Positions 1 to 11,695 of a DNA stretch of 64,000 nucleotides are shown here, one piece after another. A program made the translations under genes and the position numbers. A model generated the notes under the pieces. The model made no database searches and was not told the DNA's origin. It worked only from the letters and a program-made list of their open reading frames with translations. This DNA is from Litoditis marina (Eukaryota > Nematoda > Chromadorea > Rhabditida > Rhabditidae), in the NCBI GenBank assembly GCA_964036275.1, contig CAXIWQ010000359.1:1-64000 (forward strand), in the 5' to 3' direction. Position 1 is the first letter of the stretch, and every line of letters begins with the position of its first letter.

Positions 1-205
1 GTGATGTGCACTACACGACGGTGAGAATCTCCAAAGTCTGTGAAATGTAAACGGCTCAAACAGCTGATTGAAGACACTTTGGTGACAAAGAGGGTTGGAG
101 GTCATGAAACCCTTCAGCCGACCCTCTTCTACTTTTTCACTCTCCCCACGGTATAGTGGTTCATTTCTGAGGTGGCGTCAACGCTTACCTAGTTTCTGTT
201 AATAT

Positions 206-404
206 CCCTTTCTATAATTCGCCTATTTGGTTTGTTTGTGTGAAACCTTTTTTCTGCACTTTTGGTCGAAAAATGGTGAGGAAACTGAGGCAAGCTGGGT
301 GAGGCAAATGGCGTGGGGGAACGTGTGATTTCATTTTTCTTAACCGGCTGTTGCTGGGATTTGGCAATAGAAAATTTCTCTAAACAGGATAGATCTCTCT
401 ATGT

Positions 405-460
<56 letters not shown>

Positions 461-1193
461 GCGCCCTATGTTAGAGAGAGGTCTCGCGCTCTATGTTAGG
501 GGGGATCTCCCGCGCCCTATGTTAGAGAGAGAATTCCCGCGCCCCATGTTGAGGGAGGTCTCGCGCCCTATGTTACGGAAAGGTCTCGCGCCCTATGTTA
601 AGGGAGGTCTCGCGCTCTATGTTAGGGAGAGGTCTCGCGCCCTATGTTTGAAAGAGCTTCCGCGCCCTATGTCAGAGAGAGCTTTCGCGCTCTATGCTAG
701 GGAGAGCTTCCGCGCACCATGTTAGAGAGAGAATTCCCGCGCCCTATGTTAAGGAAGGTCTCGCGCCCTATGTTAGGGAGAGGTCTCGCGCCCTATGTTT
801 GACAGATATTTTGCGCCCTATGTTAAGGAGAGCCCGCGCCTTATGTTGGAGAGATATCTTGCGCCCTATGTTAGGAAGAGGTCTGGCGCCCTATGTTTGA
901 CAGATATTCCGCGCCCTATGTTAAGGAGAGAGCCCGCGCCTTATGTTGGAGAGATATCTTGCGCCCTATGTTAGGAAGAGGTCTGGCGCCCTATGTTTGA
1001 CAGATATTCCGCGCCCTATGTTAAGGAGAGAGCCCGCGCCTTATGTTGGAGAGATATCTTGCGCTCTATGTTAGGGAGAGCTACCGCGGCGAATTTAGTG
1101 AACGTGAAACTAAAACACTCTGGAAGCTCTCGCCAGGCTGGAATAAAAACAAGGGAGGAGGAGGCGGCTTTAGCCGCCGGCGCCCTCCCTTGT
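206..1193. other. 988 bp segment present only in the left palindrome arm
   Basis: The right arm reads straight through at 7306, where the left arm has 988 extra bases. The flanks rejoin cleanly around a single shared T. The segment contains ordinary AT-rich DNA, a GA microsatellite (about 406-456), the minisatellite described separately and a short GC-rich hairpin near 1155-1190. It is either an insertion into the left arm or a clean deletion from the right arm. I see no coding sequence in it. Confidence 0.85.
406..1085. repeat. GA microsatellite followed by a 22-30 bp minisatellite
   Basis: A pure GA run (about 406-456) grades into roughly 25 imperfect copies of a unit centred on GCGCCCTATGTTAGRGAGAG, with lengths between about 22 and 30 bp. 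The 900-1080 stretch holds longer duplicated blocks, so copies spread in groups. Open frames across it are by-products of the repeat. The GA run probably seeded the array, since each unit ends in GAGAG. Confidence 0.9.
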
Positions 1194-2960
1194 TCACAAT
1201 AATACGCGTATAGCGTTACCTGTTCTCATAGAGATTCTACGCTGTAAGTTGCCCGATGTCGTGGTGTTTTCAGTTCGATCCCGTTTCTCTCCAGTCAAAA
1301 CTTGTAGTTTATCGCATGTATAAAACTACAACGACGATAGGGTGTTTTTGTGTAAACAAGCAGAAGGTATCTCCCTCTGGTTAACCGCCATCCCTCCACG
1401 GCATAATGGTTATTCTGTGGGGTGGCGCAACTCTGGCGAGTAATGGATCGGCTATTGTACGTGCGCCCCACCGCCAATTAAACTGTCATTACCTGTTTAC
1501 GGGCTGCGCTGTTGCGTCAACTAACCATGCTCTGCGTAAACACTGAAATGGCCAGCGTGAGATCATAAAAGAACATGTCTCGTTTTAGGTCAAACTATGC
1601 AGGAGGGAAATGGAAATAGCAAAAGTTAGTCTATAGGAACAGTCTGTTTGGGTACAATTCAAGTAGCTAGGACAGAACCGTCAATACTTGACGTCAGCAG
1701 GTCTTTAGGGTCTATCAAGTGGTCACACATCAAATAGCGTTATAATTACAGTCGACATCTTGAGTACGCGTTCTCAAGCCGTTCCCTTTATTCAAACTAA
1801 TTATATGTTCCGTTAACACAGGAATGGCTGTAACAGAAACTGAAACGTGAGAGCATAAAAAAGTAGAAGTGGTTCTCGGTTTTAAAACTCTTTAGGAAAA
1901 ACGGAAATAACCAAAGATCGCAGAACGCGGAATATGTTTTACCAGTGCTGCTATTCACAAAACTCCTCAAGAAAGAAATTAAATACGAATTGTAATCCCA
2001 ATCCTTAAAGTGATCCAGCCGAGTACACTCCTGGTCAGCGTGATAGTTATCCTTCAACAACAACCAAAAAAAAAAAGTAAAAATCGCAGAAGTGAAAAGC
2101 TCGGGGACAGTTCTATCTCTTTTTGTCTGCGGCTAAACGATCCATTCCAAATATGCCGAATATACGATCGAACTAGAACTAGAAATTGGTCACTCCGCAA
2201 ACAATTTTCACACTTGTAAGGGTCAACTTAGAGAAGACGGTGCTAGTTTGAGTCTCACACACATATTTCCTAGAGAGTATTTGAAGTTTCTAGAGTTTTT
2301 GGTTTCTAAAGAGTTTTTAAAGAGTATCTAGAGTCAAAAGTGTAGAGAGAGAAAGAGAGAGAGAAATGAGAGAGAAAGAGAGAGAGATAGAGACTAGGCA
2401 CTGTAGCAAAGTCTCCTAAAAAGGTCAGCTCTGAGCTGAACTATCTGGACACTACCTGACCCAGGTTGGGTCACCCCCACTATGCTTGAACATGGAAAGT
2501 TGGCAACTATGTGGCCAGACTGTGATCCGGTCCTCAGTCAGGTTGAGCTCACCAGTTTCATTACTTTGCTACGGTGCTAGGAGAATTTCTGTGTAGTTGC
2601 GTTGACCTGTGCCCCCACCACATGTTGCCACCTGTCGAGAAAATTTACGACGCGCGACAGTCTATCTGGTGGACCTGCCAACGCCATTCATAAAATACCT
2701 ATAAAACAAGATTTATGTAGCTACGATGAGATTTCCTCACAAAAATTCATTTCTACATTTCTTGTTCATCGAACGAGAGTTTGAAGAAATGCAGAATTAT
2801 CACTATTTATTCTTCCTTCTTCCTTTTCTCTATTTCATTTTCTCTCTTTCACTCTCTCTCTCTTTCTATATATCTTTCACCTTCTTTCTTTTCTTTCTCT
2901 ATCGCCCAGCCCCCTCTCATTCAATAATTCTTTCTCTTTCTCTCTCTCCCTCCCTCTCTC

Positions 2961-2987
2961 TTTTTCTCTTCCTCCTCTCTCTCTCTC

Positions 2988-3035
<48 letters not shown>

Positions 3036-4231
3036 CCTCTCTCTCTACCCCAAATCAGTTGACTCCGTGCCAAACCCACCGTATAGTCGCCCACCCACCC
3101 ATCCCCCTCGAGATTAGTTAGATAGAATCTCATTACTGTTAGCTCCTCCAAGGGAGAGAGAGCAAACATTTCAAGGTTTTCTCTTCAAGTGTTCCTTGTA
3201 CTAATTAGGATCATAATGTTTGTCCTCTATCGTTTTTCCAGAGATAAGGTTTTGGGGATGGTCGAACATTTTTCATTGTTTTTATTCTCCGATTACTCTC
3301 AGTTTTCATTTTTGAAGTTCGAGAAGATTTTGCTCTGAGGCAAGTAGCATGCGAGTTGTGATTTGTAGAACCTTCGTATCGAGTTGCACACCATTTTCCA
3401 TTATCTATTCAAGACGTTATCGTTTTTCACAGAAAAGTGATCTACGCTGAGAGAGACATAAGACTGTGAATTGAAGTTTAGTGTTTTTTTACTTTCGAGC
3501 AAACCTATTATGTACCAGGTCAATTTTGGATACATGAAGGACATTTTGGAAGGCATGAGTTATCAATATTCTTCTGCTTCCAGTAGCTGTTTTCTGTGGT
3601 TTCCCATTCTCAGCCTACCACCTTCTTGAGATGTCTATCTTTCCGCCTTCTAATTGCTCATGGATTACTGTAATTGAGTCAAACTTGGGCAGATTAGGCT
3701 GTTGGCAATATGGAATCTTGCCACAATTACGAACATAATCCTTTTGTGCGTTTTAGCGTTTGGTAGCGCGCGGCATATCCGAGCGAAGTCTTCCAGTTTT
3801 CATTATATTGTTTGGTATGAACACCTGGTTTCTCCTAGAACGAAACCATTGTTTGAATTTTTTTCTGTGCCGAAGCTGATTCCAACTGATACAGAAACAT
3901 AGCTATTCGGAAAAAAAGTGAATCTTATGTTGCTTTTCATCTTGTTTTTGGCAATGTTTCCGTCAATTCTCATTTATCATAGCAGGGCAGCTACACGTGC
4001 GGATAGAGTGTGATTACTCATCCAAACGATACAACAGTTTTGAGAAAATGGCATAAAACCGCTTTTGAAAGTCCGCAATGTTATGATCAAAAACTAATCT
4101 GCGCAGCGCTCCGCGCTGCGCGCGATTTGTATGGAATACACTTGCGATGACAGAGATGTAGGGGGGGGGGGGGTCCTGGGACATTAGATCGATACGTATC
4201 TTTTGCATTGTGACGTCACGATGACGTCAAA
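2961..4231. other. 1.27 kb segment present only in the left palindrome arm
   Basis: The right arm joins the equivalents of 2960 and 4232 directly (at 5528), so this stretch is unpaired. It begins inside a long CT-rich tract (about 2820-3050), is otherwise AT-rich, and contains a GC-rich hairpin at 4100-4124 and a run of 13 G near 4150. No supported gene was found. The breakpoints fall in a CT microsatellite and in a cluster of TGACGTCA-type repeats, both of which favour slippage or microhomology repair. Confidence 0.8.
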
Positions 4232-4290
4232 ATGACATCATTATGACGTCAAAATGACATCATTATGACGTAGAAAATGACGTCATATCC
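4211..4290. promoter_or_regulatory. Cluster of CRE/ATF-like TGACGTCA sites, mirrored at 5474-5528
   Basis: The stretch repeats ATGACGTCAAAATGACATC and close variants, giving four TGACGTCA-like sites in about 75 bp. The same cluster is mirrored in the right arm. TGACGTCA is the known binding site of CREB/ATF bZIP factors. There is no gene next to it, so this may be only a short tandem repeat that resembles the site. Confidence 0.4.
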
Positions 4291-7200
4291 CAAAATTAAC
4301 TATTTTCGTACATTTTGACGACAATATTATGACAGAATATTCTGAAAATAACCTCTGACGTACATATGACGTGACTTGTTTTACCAAAACAAACATGTGC
4401 TACATTTTTTCTATAGTTTAAAGTGAAGGTATGAACCTTATGGTGTACAAAAATCTACAATTTTCTAGTGATTTCAATTATTTTTTCCATACTTTTTTTT
4501 CTGTTTTGCTTATGTTTTTCAATTGTTTCATTCAATCTTTTCTGCGCATCAAAACACGTAGCCGATGATTCTTATAACACAAGTGATGACTAACACAACA
4601 GTATAGCTGTTGTTGACCATTTTCGTCAGGTTCCAATAATATCAAAATTAAGTCTCAGTGACAAGTACATTGCAGGTTTAGGTATAGCTATTCCAAAAAA
4701 GAAGGAATATCACGGTACAGATAGTTTTAGTCTAACTGTGATTTGAAAACTATATCATAAAGATATAGAAAGCGATGAACACGGAATGCATCAACATTTC
4801 CTGAGACGGCTTATTTGTGTCAGAGCATCTTTATATAACTTTTTTCTCTCAGAATAACATATTGATGTTTTCTGAATGTCTAACCGTATGTCCAATTGAT
4901 TAGCGTGAAAACAGAACGGAACAGTTGCAAAACTGCCTGTCTTGAACTTGTTCATACTCTTGTTCATATTATATTCGTGTTCATCGCTTTCTATATCTTT
5001 ATGATATAGTTTTCAAATCACAGTTAGACTAAAACTATCTGTACCGTGATATTCCTTCTTTTTTTGGAATAGCTATACCTAAACCTGCAATGTACTTGTC
5101 ACTGAGACTTAATTTTGATATTATTGGAACCTGACGAAAATGGTCAACAACAGCTATACTGTTGTGTTAGTCATCACTTGTGTTATAAGAATCATCGGCT
5201 ACGTGTTTTGATGCGCAGAAAAGATTGAATGAAACAATTGAAAAACATAAGCAAAACAGAAAAAAAAGTATGGAAAAAATAATTGAAATCACTAGAAAAT
5301 TGTAGATTTTTGTACACCATAAGGTTCATACCTTCACTTTAAACTATAGAAAAAATGTAGCACATGTTTGTTTTGGTAAAACAAGTCACGTCATATGTAC
5401 GTCAGAGGTTATTTTCAGAATATTCTGTCATAATATTGACGTCAAAATGTACGAAAATAGTTAATTTTGGGATATGACGTCATTTTCTACGTCATAATGA
5501 TGTCATTTTGACGTCATAATGATGTCATGAGAGGGAGAGAGGGAGGGAGAGAGAGAAAGAGAAAGAATTATTGAATGAGAGGGGGGCTGGGCGATAGAGA
5601 AAGAAAAGAAAGAAGGTGAAAGATATATAGAAAGAGAGAGAGAGAGTGAAAGAGAGAAAATGAAATAGAGAAAAGGAAGAAGGAAGAATAAATAGTGATA
5701 ATTCTGCATTTCTTCAAACTCTCGTTCGATGAACAAGAAATGTAGAAATGAATTTTTGTGAGGAAATCTCATCGTAGCTACATAAATCTTGTTTTATAGG
5801 TATTTTATGAATGGCGTTGGCAGGTCCACCAGATAGACTGTCGCGCGTCGTAAATTTTCTCGACAGGTGGCAACATGTGGTGGGGGCACAGGTCAACGCA
5901 ACTACACAGAAATTCTCCTAGCACCGTAGCAAAGTAATGAAACTGGTGAGCTCAACCTGACTGAAGACCGGATCACAGTCTGGCCACATAGTTGCCAACT
6001 TTCCATGTTCAAGCATAGTGGGGGTGACCCAACCTGGGTCAGGTAGTGTCCAGATAGTTCAGCTCAGAGCTGACCTTTTTAGGGGACTTTGCTACAGTGC
6101 CTAGTCTCTATCTCTCTCTCTTTCTCTCTCATTTCTCTCTCTCTTTCTCTCTCTACACTTTTGACTCTAGATACTCTTTAAAAACTCTTTAGAAACCAAA
6201 AACTCTAGAAACTTCAAATACTCTCTAGGAAATATGTGTGTGAGACTCAAACTAGCACCGTCTTCTCTAAGTTGACCCTTACAAGTGTGAAAATTGTTTG
6301 CGGAGTGACCAATTTCTAGTTCTAGTTCGATCGTATATTCGGCATATTTGGAATGGATCGTTTAGCCGCAGACAAAAAGAGATAGAACTGTCCCCGAGCT
6401 TTTCACTTCTGCGATTTTTACTTTTTTTTTTTTGGTTGTTGTTGAAGGATAACTATCACGCTGACCAGGAGTGTACTCGGCTGGATCACTTTAAGGATTG
6501 GGATTACAATTCGTATTTAATTTCTTTCTTGAGGAGTTTTGTGAATAGCAGCACTGGTAAAACATATTCCGCGTTCTGCGATCTTTGGTTATTTCCGTTT
6601 TTCCTAAAGAGTTTTAAAACCGAGAACCACTTCTACTTTTTTATGCTCTCACGTTTCAGTTTCTGTTACAGCCATTCCTGTGTTAACGGAACATATAATT
6701 AGTTTGAATAAAGGGAACGGCTTGAGAACGCGTACTCAAGATGTCGACTGTAATTATAACGCTATTTGATGTGTGACCACTTGATAGACCCTAAAGACCT
6801 GCTGACGTCAAGTATTGACGGTTCTGTCCTAGCTACTTGAATTGTACCCAAACAGACTGTTCCTATAGACTAACTTTTGCTATTTCCATTTCCCTCCTGC
6901 ATAGTTTGACCTAAAACGAGACATGTTCTTTTATGATCTCACGCTGGCCATTTCAGTGTTTACGCAGAGCATGGTTAGTTGACGCAACAGCGCAGCCCGT
7001 AAACAGGTAATGACAGTTTAATTGGCGGTGGGGCGCACGTACAATAGCCGATCCATTACTCGCCAGAGTTGCGCCACCCCACAGAATAACCATTATGCCG
7101 TGGAGGGATGGCGGTTAACCAGAGGGAGATACCTTCTGCTTGTTTACACAAAAACACCCTATCGTCGTTGTAGTTTTATACATGCGATAAACTACAAGTT

Positions 7201-7726
7201 TTGACTGGAGAGAAACGGGATCGAACTGAAAACACCACGACATCGGGCAACTTACAGCGTAGAATCTCTATGAGAACAGGTAACGCTATACGCGTATTAT
7301 TGTGAATATTAACAGAAACTAGGTAAGCGTTGACGCCACCTCAGAAATGAACCACTATACCGTGGGGAGAGTGAAAAAGTAGAAGAGGGTCGGCTGAAGG
7401 GTTTCATGACCTCCAACCCTCTTTGTCACCAAAGTGTCTTCAATCAGCTGTTTGAGCCGTTTACATTTCACAGACTTTGGAGATTCTCACCGTCGTGTAG
7501 TGCACATCACCCTTACTGACACCCATGTAGTACACACTCCTACTTTTCAATTACTGTTTTCTAATGCAAACTTCAACTTCTCTAAAATAATGGAAGGGAA
7601 TTAGAATCACATGAGGAAGTTGCTAACCTTTCCGACTGCAATTGCGTATTTTAACCCCAGTGAAAATTCCACAGTCATACGGTAGGACTCTCAGTAGTAA
7701 TGAAAAGGACTGTGGGTCATCTGACG

Positions 7727-7858
7727 ACACCGCAAGTCAGCATGTCCACCACATGCCCGTCGCTGACGTAAGAGCGAATTGCGTCTTTGCGGAACCGAAC
7801 CCGGGCCGCCCGCCCGATCATCCATCATTTAGCACTGCGCCAAGCGACGTGTGGCTTT
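7727..7858 (-). repeat. tRNA-derived SINE-like repeat
   Basis: Read on the minus strand, it has a polymerase III A-box-like TTGGCGCAGTGCTAAAT followed about 35 bases later by the B-box-like GGGTTCGGTTCC, as in tRNA genes. The rest does not fold as a complete cloverleaf with a paired acceptor stem, so a tRNA-derived SINE or a decayed tRNA is the better reading. It resembles, but is not closely identical to, the plus-strand SINE family at 38866, 58483 and 59232. Confidence 0.5.
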
Positions 7859-9329
7859 GAGTAATAGCCAATGTTCGGCAATATGGGATTGGCAGTTGTA
7901 TGGATGAAGAAAGGGGAGTAGAGTCCCCCTGATGACATCTTTCAGGATGAACCCTTGGCTTATGTTGTACTGAACCGAGAATCTCAACTCTTTAGTATTT
8001 TCTCAGAAAAGTCTTCGCTCTAGTCATAAAATACTAATGTTTCGATTTCGAAGTTGTCTTGCAACTGGTCCGAAATGTACTGTCAACAGGCCTATGACCT
8101 GGGATTGAAGGTCAATGGATGTCTACTGCTACAACTACTAGCCAGAGTTATATTTTCTCGCTTTTTGTAAAAATTGGTCATCCTGAGTGACTTCTAAATG
8201 ACTTATAGAGAAGAAAAAACGAGAATATAAGTGCAAAAACAATTTATATGTATCTTTCCATTGACATCTCAATTGTATTTATATTAAACCGTATACACTC
8301 ATAGGAGATGTAAAGCTCAAGCTTTGTATTACAGTGTAGAAGTACAGTATGAGAAAGACCAATGAACAGAGTACGTATATATTAGAGTATATTATTAGGG
8401 TATCAGGGTATTAGGGTTTAGCGTACGTTTACATACTTTCCCAAGTTTTTTCCCTCTGTGACCGACCGCATCACTACTCTATATTTGACCCGTCCAGTGT
8501 TGTTTTTGTCCTTAATTGCACTATAAATCTCACCGAATAGTCTATTTGGCGCGAGTTGGTACTAAAACGAGAATTTACGGCCAGCGCGCTGCGAAAATAC
8601 ACACTTCTTTCATGATTTGATGAGCTACTAAAACAGAAACACAAAACAGAGCAGTGACCGTACCCTGCCAATTGAAATAACCAAGTAACGTATACTCTGT
8701 GTCATTGATCTATAGACACCTACAGTAATCCGACAACGTTCCTAATAGCGGTCTTCGAATCAAAACCTCAGAATTAAACTGAAGGTGATAATGGTTGTTT
8801 GGAGTAGGAACGTACATCCCTGCTTTCCTTGAACTTTGAGATGACGAAGAACTGGCTTACAGTTTCTAATGCATACTGTAGCCGTGTACGGATGGGTGAA
8901 ACAGACTATACTCGAGCTGAGATACGAATAGGGGTTTAGAGATCTATTCAACCAGAGGTTATGATCATTTACCTTTTAAAAAGCGGGACAACAAAAAACA
9001 TATCAGAAATCGGCTGTTCCATTTTTGTTCATACAGCTTAACTAATTATTTGAAACTTACCTTTTTAGCTACATGATTATCTGTCGTATTGAGACGGTAA
9101 ATACGAGTTTGGAAAGGAATGGAGCCGAAACATTATTTAAATTTTCGAAATTTTGACGAACTCGCGATACAAAAAGTTTCAACTGATTTATTTTTACTAG
9201 TTGACGAAACTAGTTTTACCACCGGACAATCCGGCGAATGCTCATGCATTGCTCATTGTTTGCCTACTCTTTCTTGGACCGCGTTGGATATTGAAGTATG
9301 GGAATGTTCCTAATTGACCCGATTTGAGC

Positions 9330-9392
9330 TGTAGTTTGATCACACTAACCGCATTCACGGTGTAAGCTCAAAATCAGAGGGAGTTAACTACA
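9330..9392. mobile_element. Small GTAGTTTGAT inverted-repeat element (MITE family 1)
   Basis: TGTAGTTTGATCACAC at the left and a degenerate GTTAACTACA at the right bound about 60 bp. The same terminal motif recurs in at least ten other places in this window, usually as a pair 60-80 bp apart. Confidence 0.5.
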
Positions 9393-11695
9393 ATCTCGGA
9401 ATTGCCGAGCCCGAGATAATAGTTTTGTGACCTATTTTCTGATTTGCCATTACCAGCTCTCCTGTCACGATCCTCACATGACTTGTGAGCTGCCAATTCG
9501 CAGTCCAGTGCGGCAATTAGTTCAGCGATACCCTCAAATCCTCAAGACCTCGGTGAAAATACTTTCCCTGTGATCACTAAATCGTATGGAAACAGTTCCC
9601 TGTTCGCCATGAATCTTTCTCATGCAATTTAAGTTATTTCAATCAATGTAATAGCTAAGAAAAGAGGTAACAAATGCTAGAAAGTCTCCAAATCTTTCCG
9701 TTACATTGTTTTCGGCTTGAAACATATGTTCGCACAAACTACATGTACATGTCATGAAAACGAAAACCTGAAAAACATCTGTATATCTTTATTTGTTTGA
9801 CGGAAAGTTTCAATGTGTTCCACGAATATAAGTTTATCCATTTACTTCTTTTTTTATTTTTGCTTATTTAATTACCACTTTTTTTCCGTTCATTGACCGC
9901 ATTTGATGTTAGCCGGATACTAGTTGCATAAGCGATACGCAGCGATAGCCATAGATTATCATTTGAGCCAAGGACGAGGTAAGGCGGTGTCCTTTTATGC
10001 GATTCAGATCGACCCTTCATCTATTAGACAGTAACTGCCTCCAACAAATTACGGATGAAGGGTACTGCCTTTCACTGAGCAAGTGCTGAAATTACCTGAC
10101 TGAAATCTGAATAGATTCTATCAGGTTCAACTAAGAATCAATGTAAAGTTCTGATGATAAGGTGATTCAACACTCAGAATACAAATCGAAATATTGAGGT
10201 CGAAGAACTCAATTAATACTAAAACTTCTTGTGAGCTCAGATTTGGCTGTGTCTGTAATTTAATCCCCCTGGAATTCACCCGTAATTTGCAATGTCCACT
10301 GAAATTCCTGCTTGTATAGATAGGTATTCATAGTAGTAACTGCGATGACAACTGGAAATATAAACTTGCCACAACAAGCTTGTGTAAAGTTCGTAAATGA
10401 TCTTTTGAAAGTGGATTCCCAACTTCGCGAATGATATTTGGAAAGTGATACAAAACCAAGTAAAACTTAAAGATACCGTTTCGCTATAATCTGAGTTTCA
10501 CGAAAAATTCAAAAAGCTTAAAAAAGTTTCGCAATGTCTTCGCATAGACAATGCAAAAACTTTCTTATTGAAAATTTGTAAAATTTGCATAATATCAAGC
10601 ATTAAAAAAGAGGATATGAACATTTTCACTGTGACGCAACTTGACTTGGTTCCTTTACGTCCAGATTTATTTTTATTTTGTAGTCTCTAATTGTGTTTTC
10701 GTATATGCAAGAAAGTTTTAAAAATATTTTTGTACTTCTATAGGCTATTTGGAGCATACCCCGTACGCAACTCCCCTATCGGTGTCATTACGTAAGCCGC
10801 TTTTCTGAGCAAACGAAGCAAGATAGAGATACAAAAGTATATATTTTTGATAATGGTTTTTCATTTGCCAAATGGTCAGATTGTTAACTCATAAGTCAAA
10901 ATTAGAGCGGGACGGATTCTTTAAACTTTGCATCGCAACGATTCTTTCAAAGGTTGCACCAAGTGAGGCAAGCTTTCGATAAATTCCTGGGCTACGCTTT
11001 TCGAAGAATGATCAGAAAACGGCAACTGCAGTTGATCATTCGGCCTGTTTTGGCTTTGCGAACTTCTGCCTTCAAAGGATTTTGTAAAGACAGCACCTCC
11101 AGTGCCAATTAGGAAGACGCTACTACCTTGCTACCAACTGGCAGAACCACATTACTTTTGCTGGAAAAGTATAAGAGAATTTTCAACTAACAATGAAAAT
11201 GAACTTTGACAATTAATGTTATTCACGAAAAACTATATAAAATAATGAAGTTTTGGCCTTCTTCAAGTCTGGAATACACAGTTAAAACAGGAGTTAACAG
11301 CTCCCATTCCTTCTTTCATGTTTTGGTATGCCCTCTTCCTGGTAGAAGAATTGGGCAGTTGAAGTTATATTGGTGATTTTATGTTTTCAACGCATTTTGT
11401 TACAGCCTGTTCGCATGGTTCATAACAGCTCCGGAATATGCTGGAGTGATATGATAACATTTGTTCGACGGTTTTTTCTGGGAATAAGCACACTTAGAGA
11501 ACCAGACAAGGAATTGAAGTTCCTATGATTTCGTCACTTTGGTAGATTTTTCTCTATTTTTCGGGTTACGGACTTTTATTTTTTAACACTCGTAGAGTGC
11601 AGTTTCTGAGCTCTCGTTTTACTCCTCAATAAACAATCCCAATGCAGACTATTTATGTTCAGTACTATTTGTGATTTTTGTTTTGACGTCTTGTA

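Larger units (their letters stand above)
1..7510. repeat. Giant inverted repeat (palindrome), arms ~2.53 kb
   Basis: Base 1 pairs with base 7510 and the arms run inward to 4783 and 4976, leaving a 192 bp centre. The right arm (4976-7510) is continuous. The left arm matches it in three blocks, about 1-205, 1193-2960 and 4232-4783, separated by two left-only segments. Arm identity looks very high: for example 2602-2784 and 5714-5896 read as the same 60-residue frame on opposite strands. The window starts inside the repeat, so its true outer end is unknown. No recognisable gene lies in the arms; the open frames that appear in both arms have no family features that I can see. Confidence 0.93.
7511..11695. 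other. 4.2 kb with no supported gene
   Basis: Short open frames here show no splice-bounded coding structure or family motif. The stretch is AT-rich and holds a tRNA-like repeat on the minus strand near 7740-7855, a single copy of a transposon-end sequence near 8890-8915 and a small inverted-repeat element at 9330-9392, each noted separately. An exon of the minus-strand gene at 11696-15996 could still be hidden here, since its 3' end is at 11696. Confidence 0.6.

Noticed and set aside
468..1202. Three open frames across the minisatellite
   Set aside because: They follow the repeat unit in three frames, have no domain or splice context and vanish outside the array.
2726..3121. Open frame through the CT tract (poly Ser/Leu)
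   Set aside because: Low-complexity translation of a CT microsatellite.
6298..6702. 134-codon open frame in the right palindrome arm, with a shorter mirror at 1797-2063
   Set aside because: The composition (poly-Phe/Leu from T runs) and lack of conserved motifs suggest chance; presence in both arms follows from the palindrome, not from selection.
8388..8426. TTAGGG-like units that might be a telomere trace
   Set aside because: Only three irregular units (ATTAGGGTATCAGGGTATTA); too few and too degenerate for interstitial telomere repeat.
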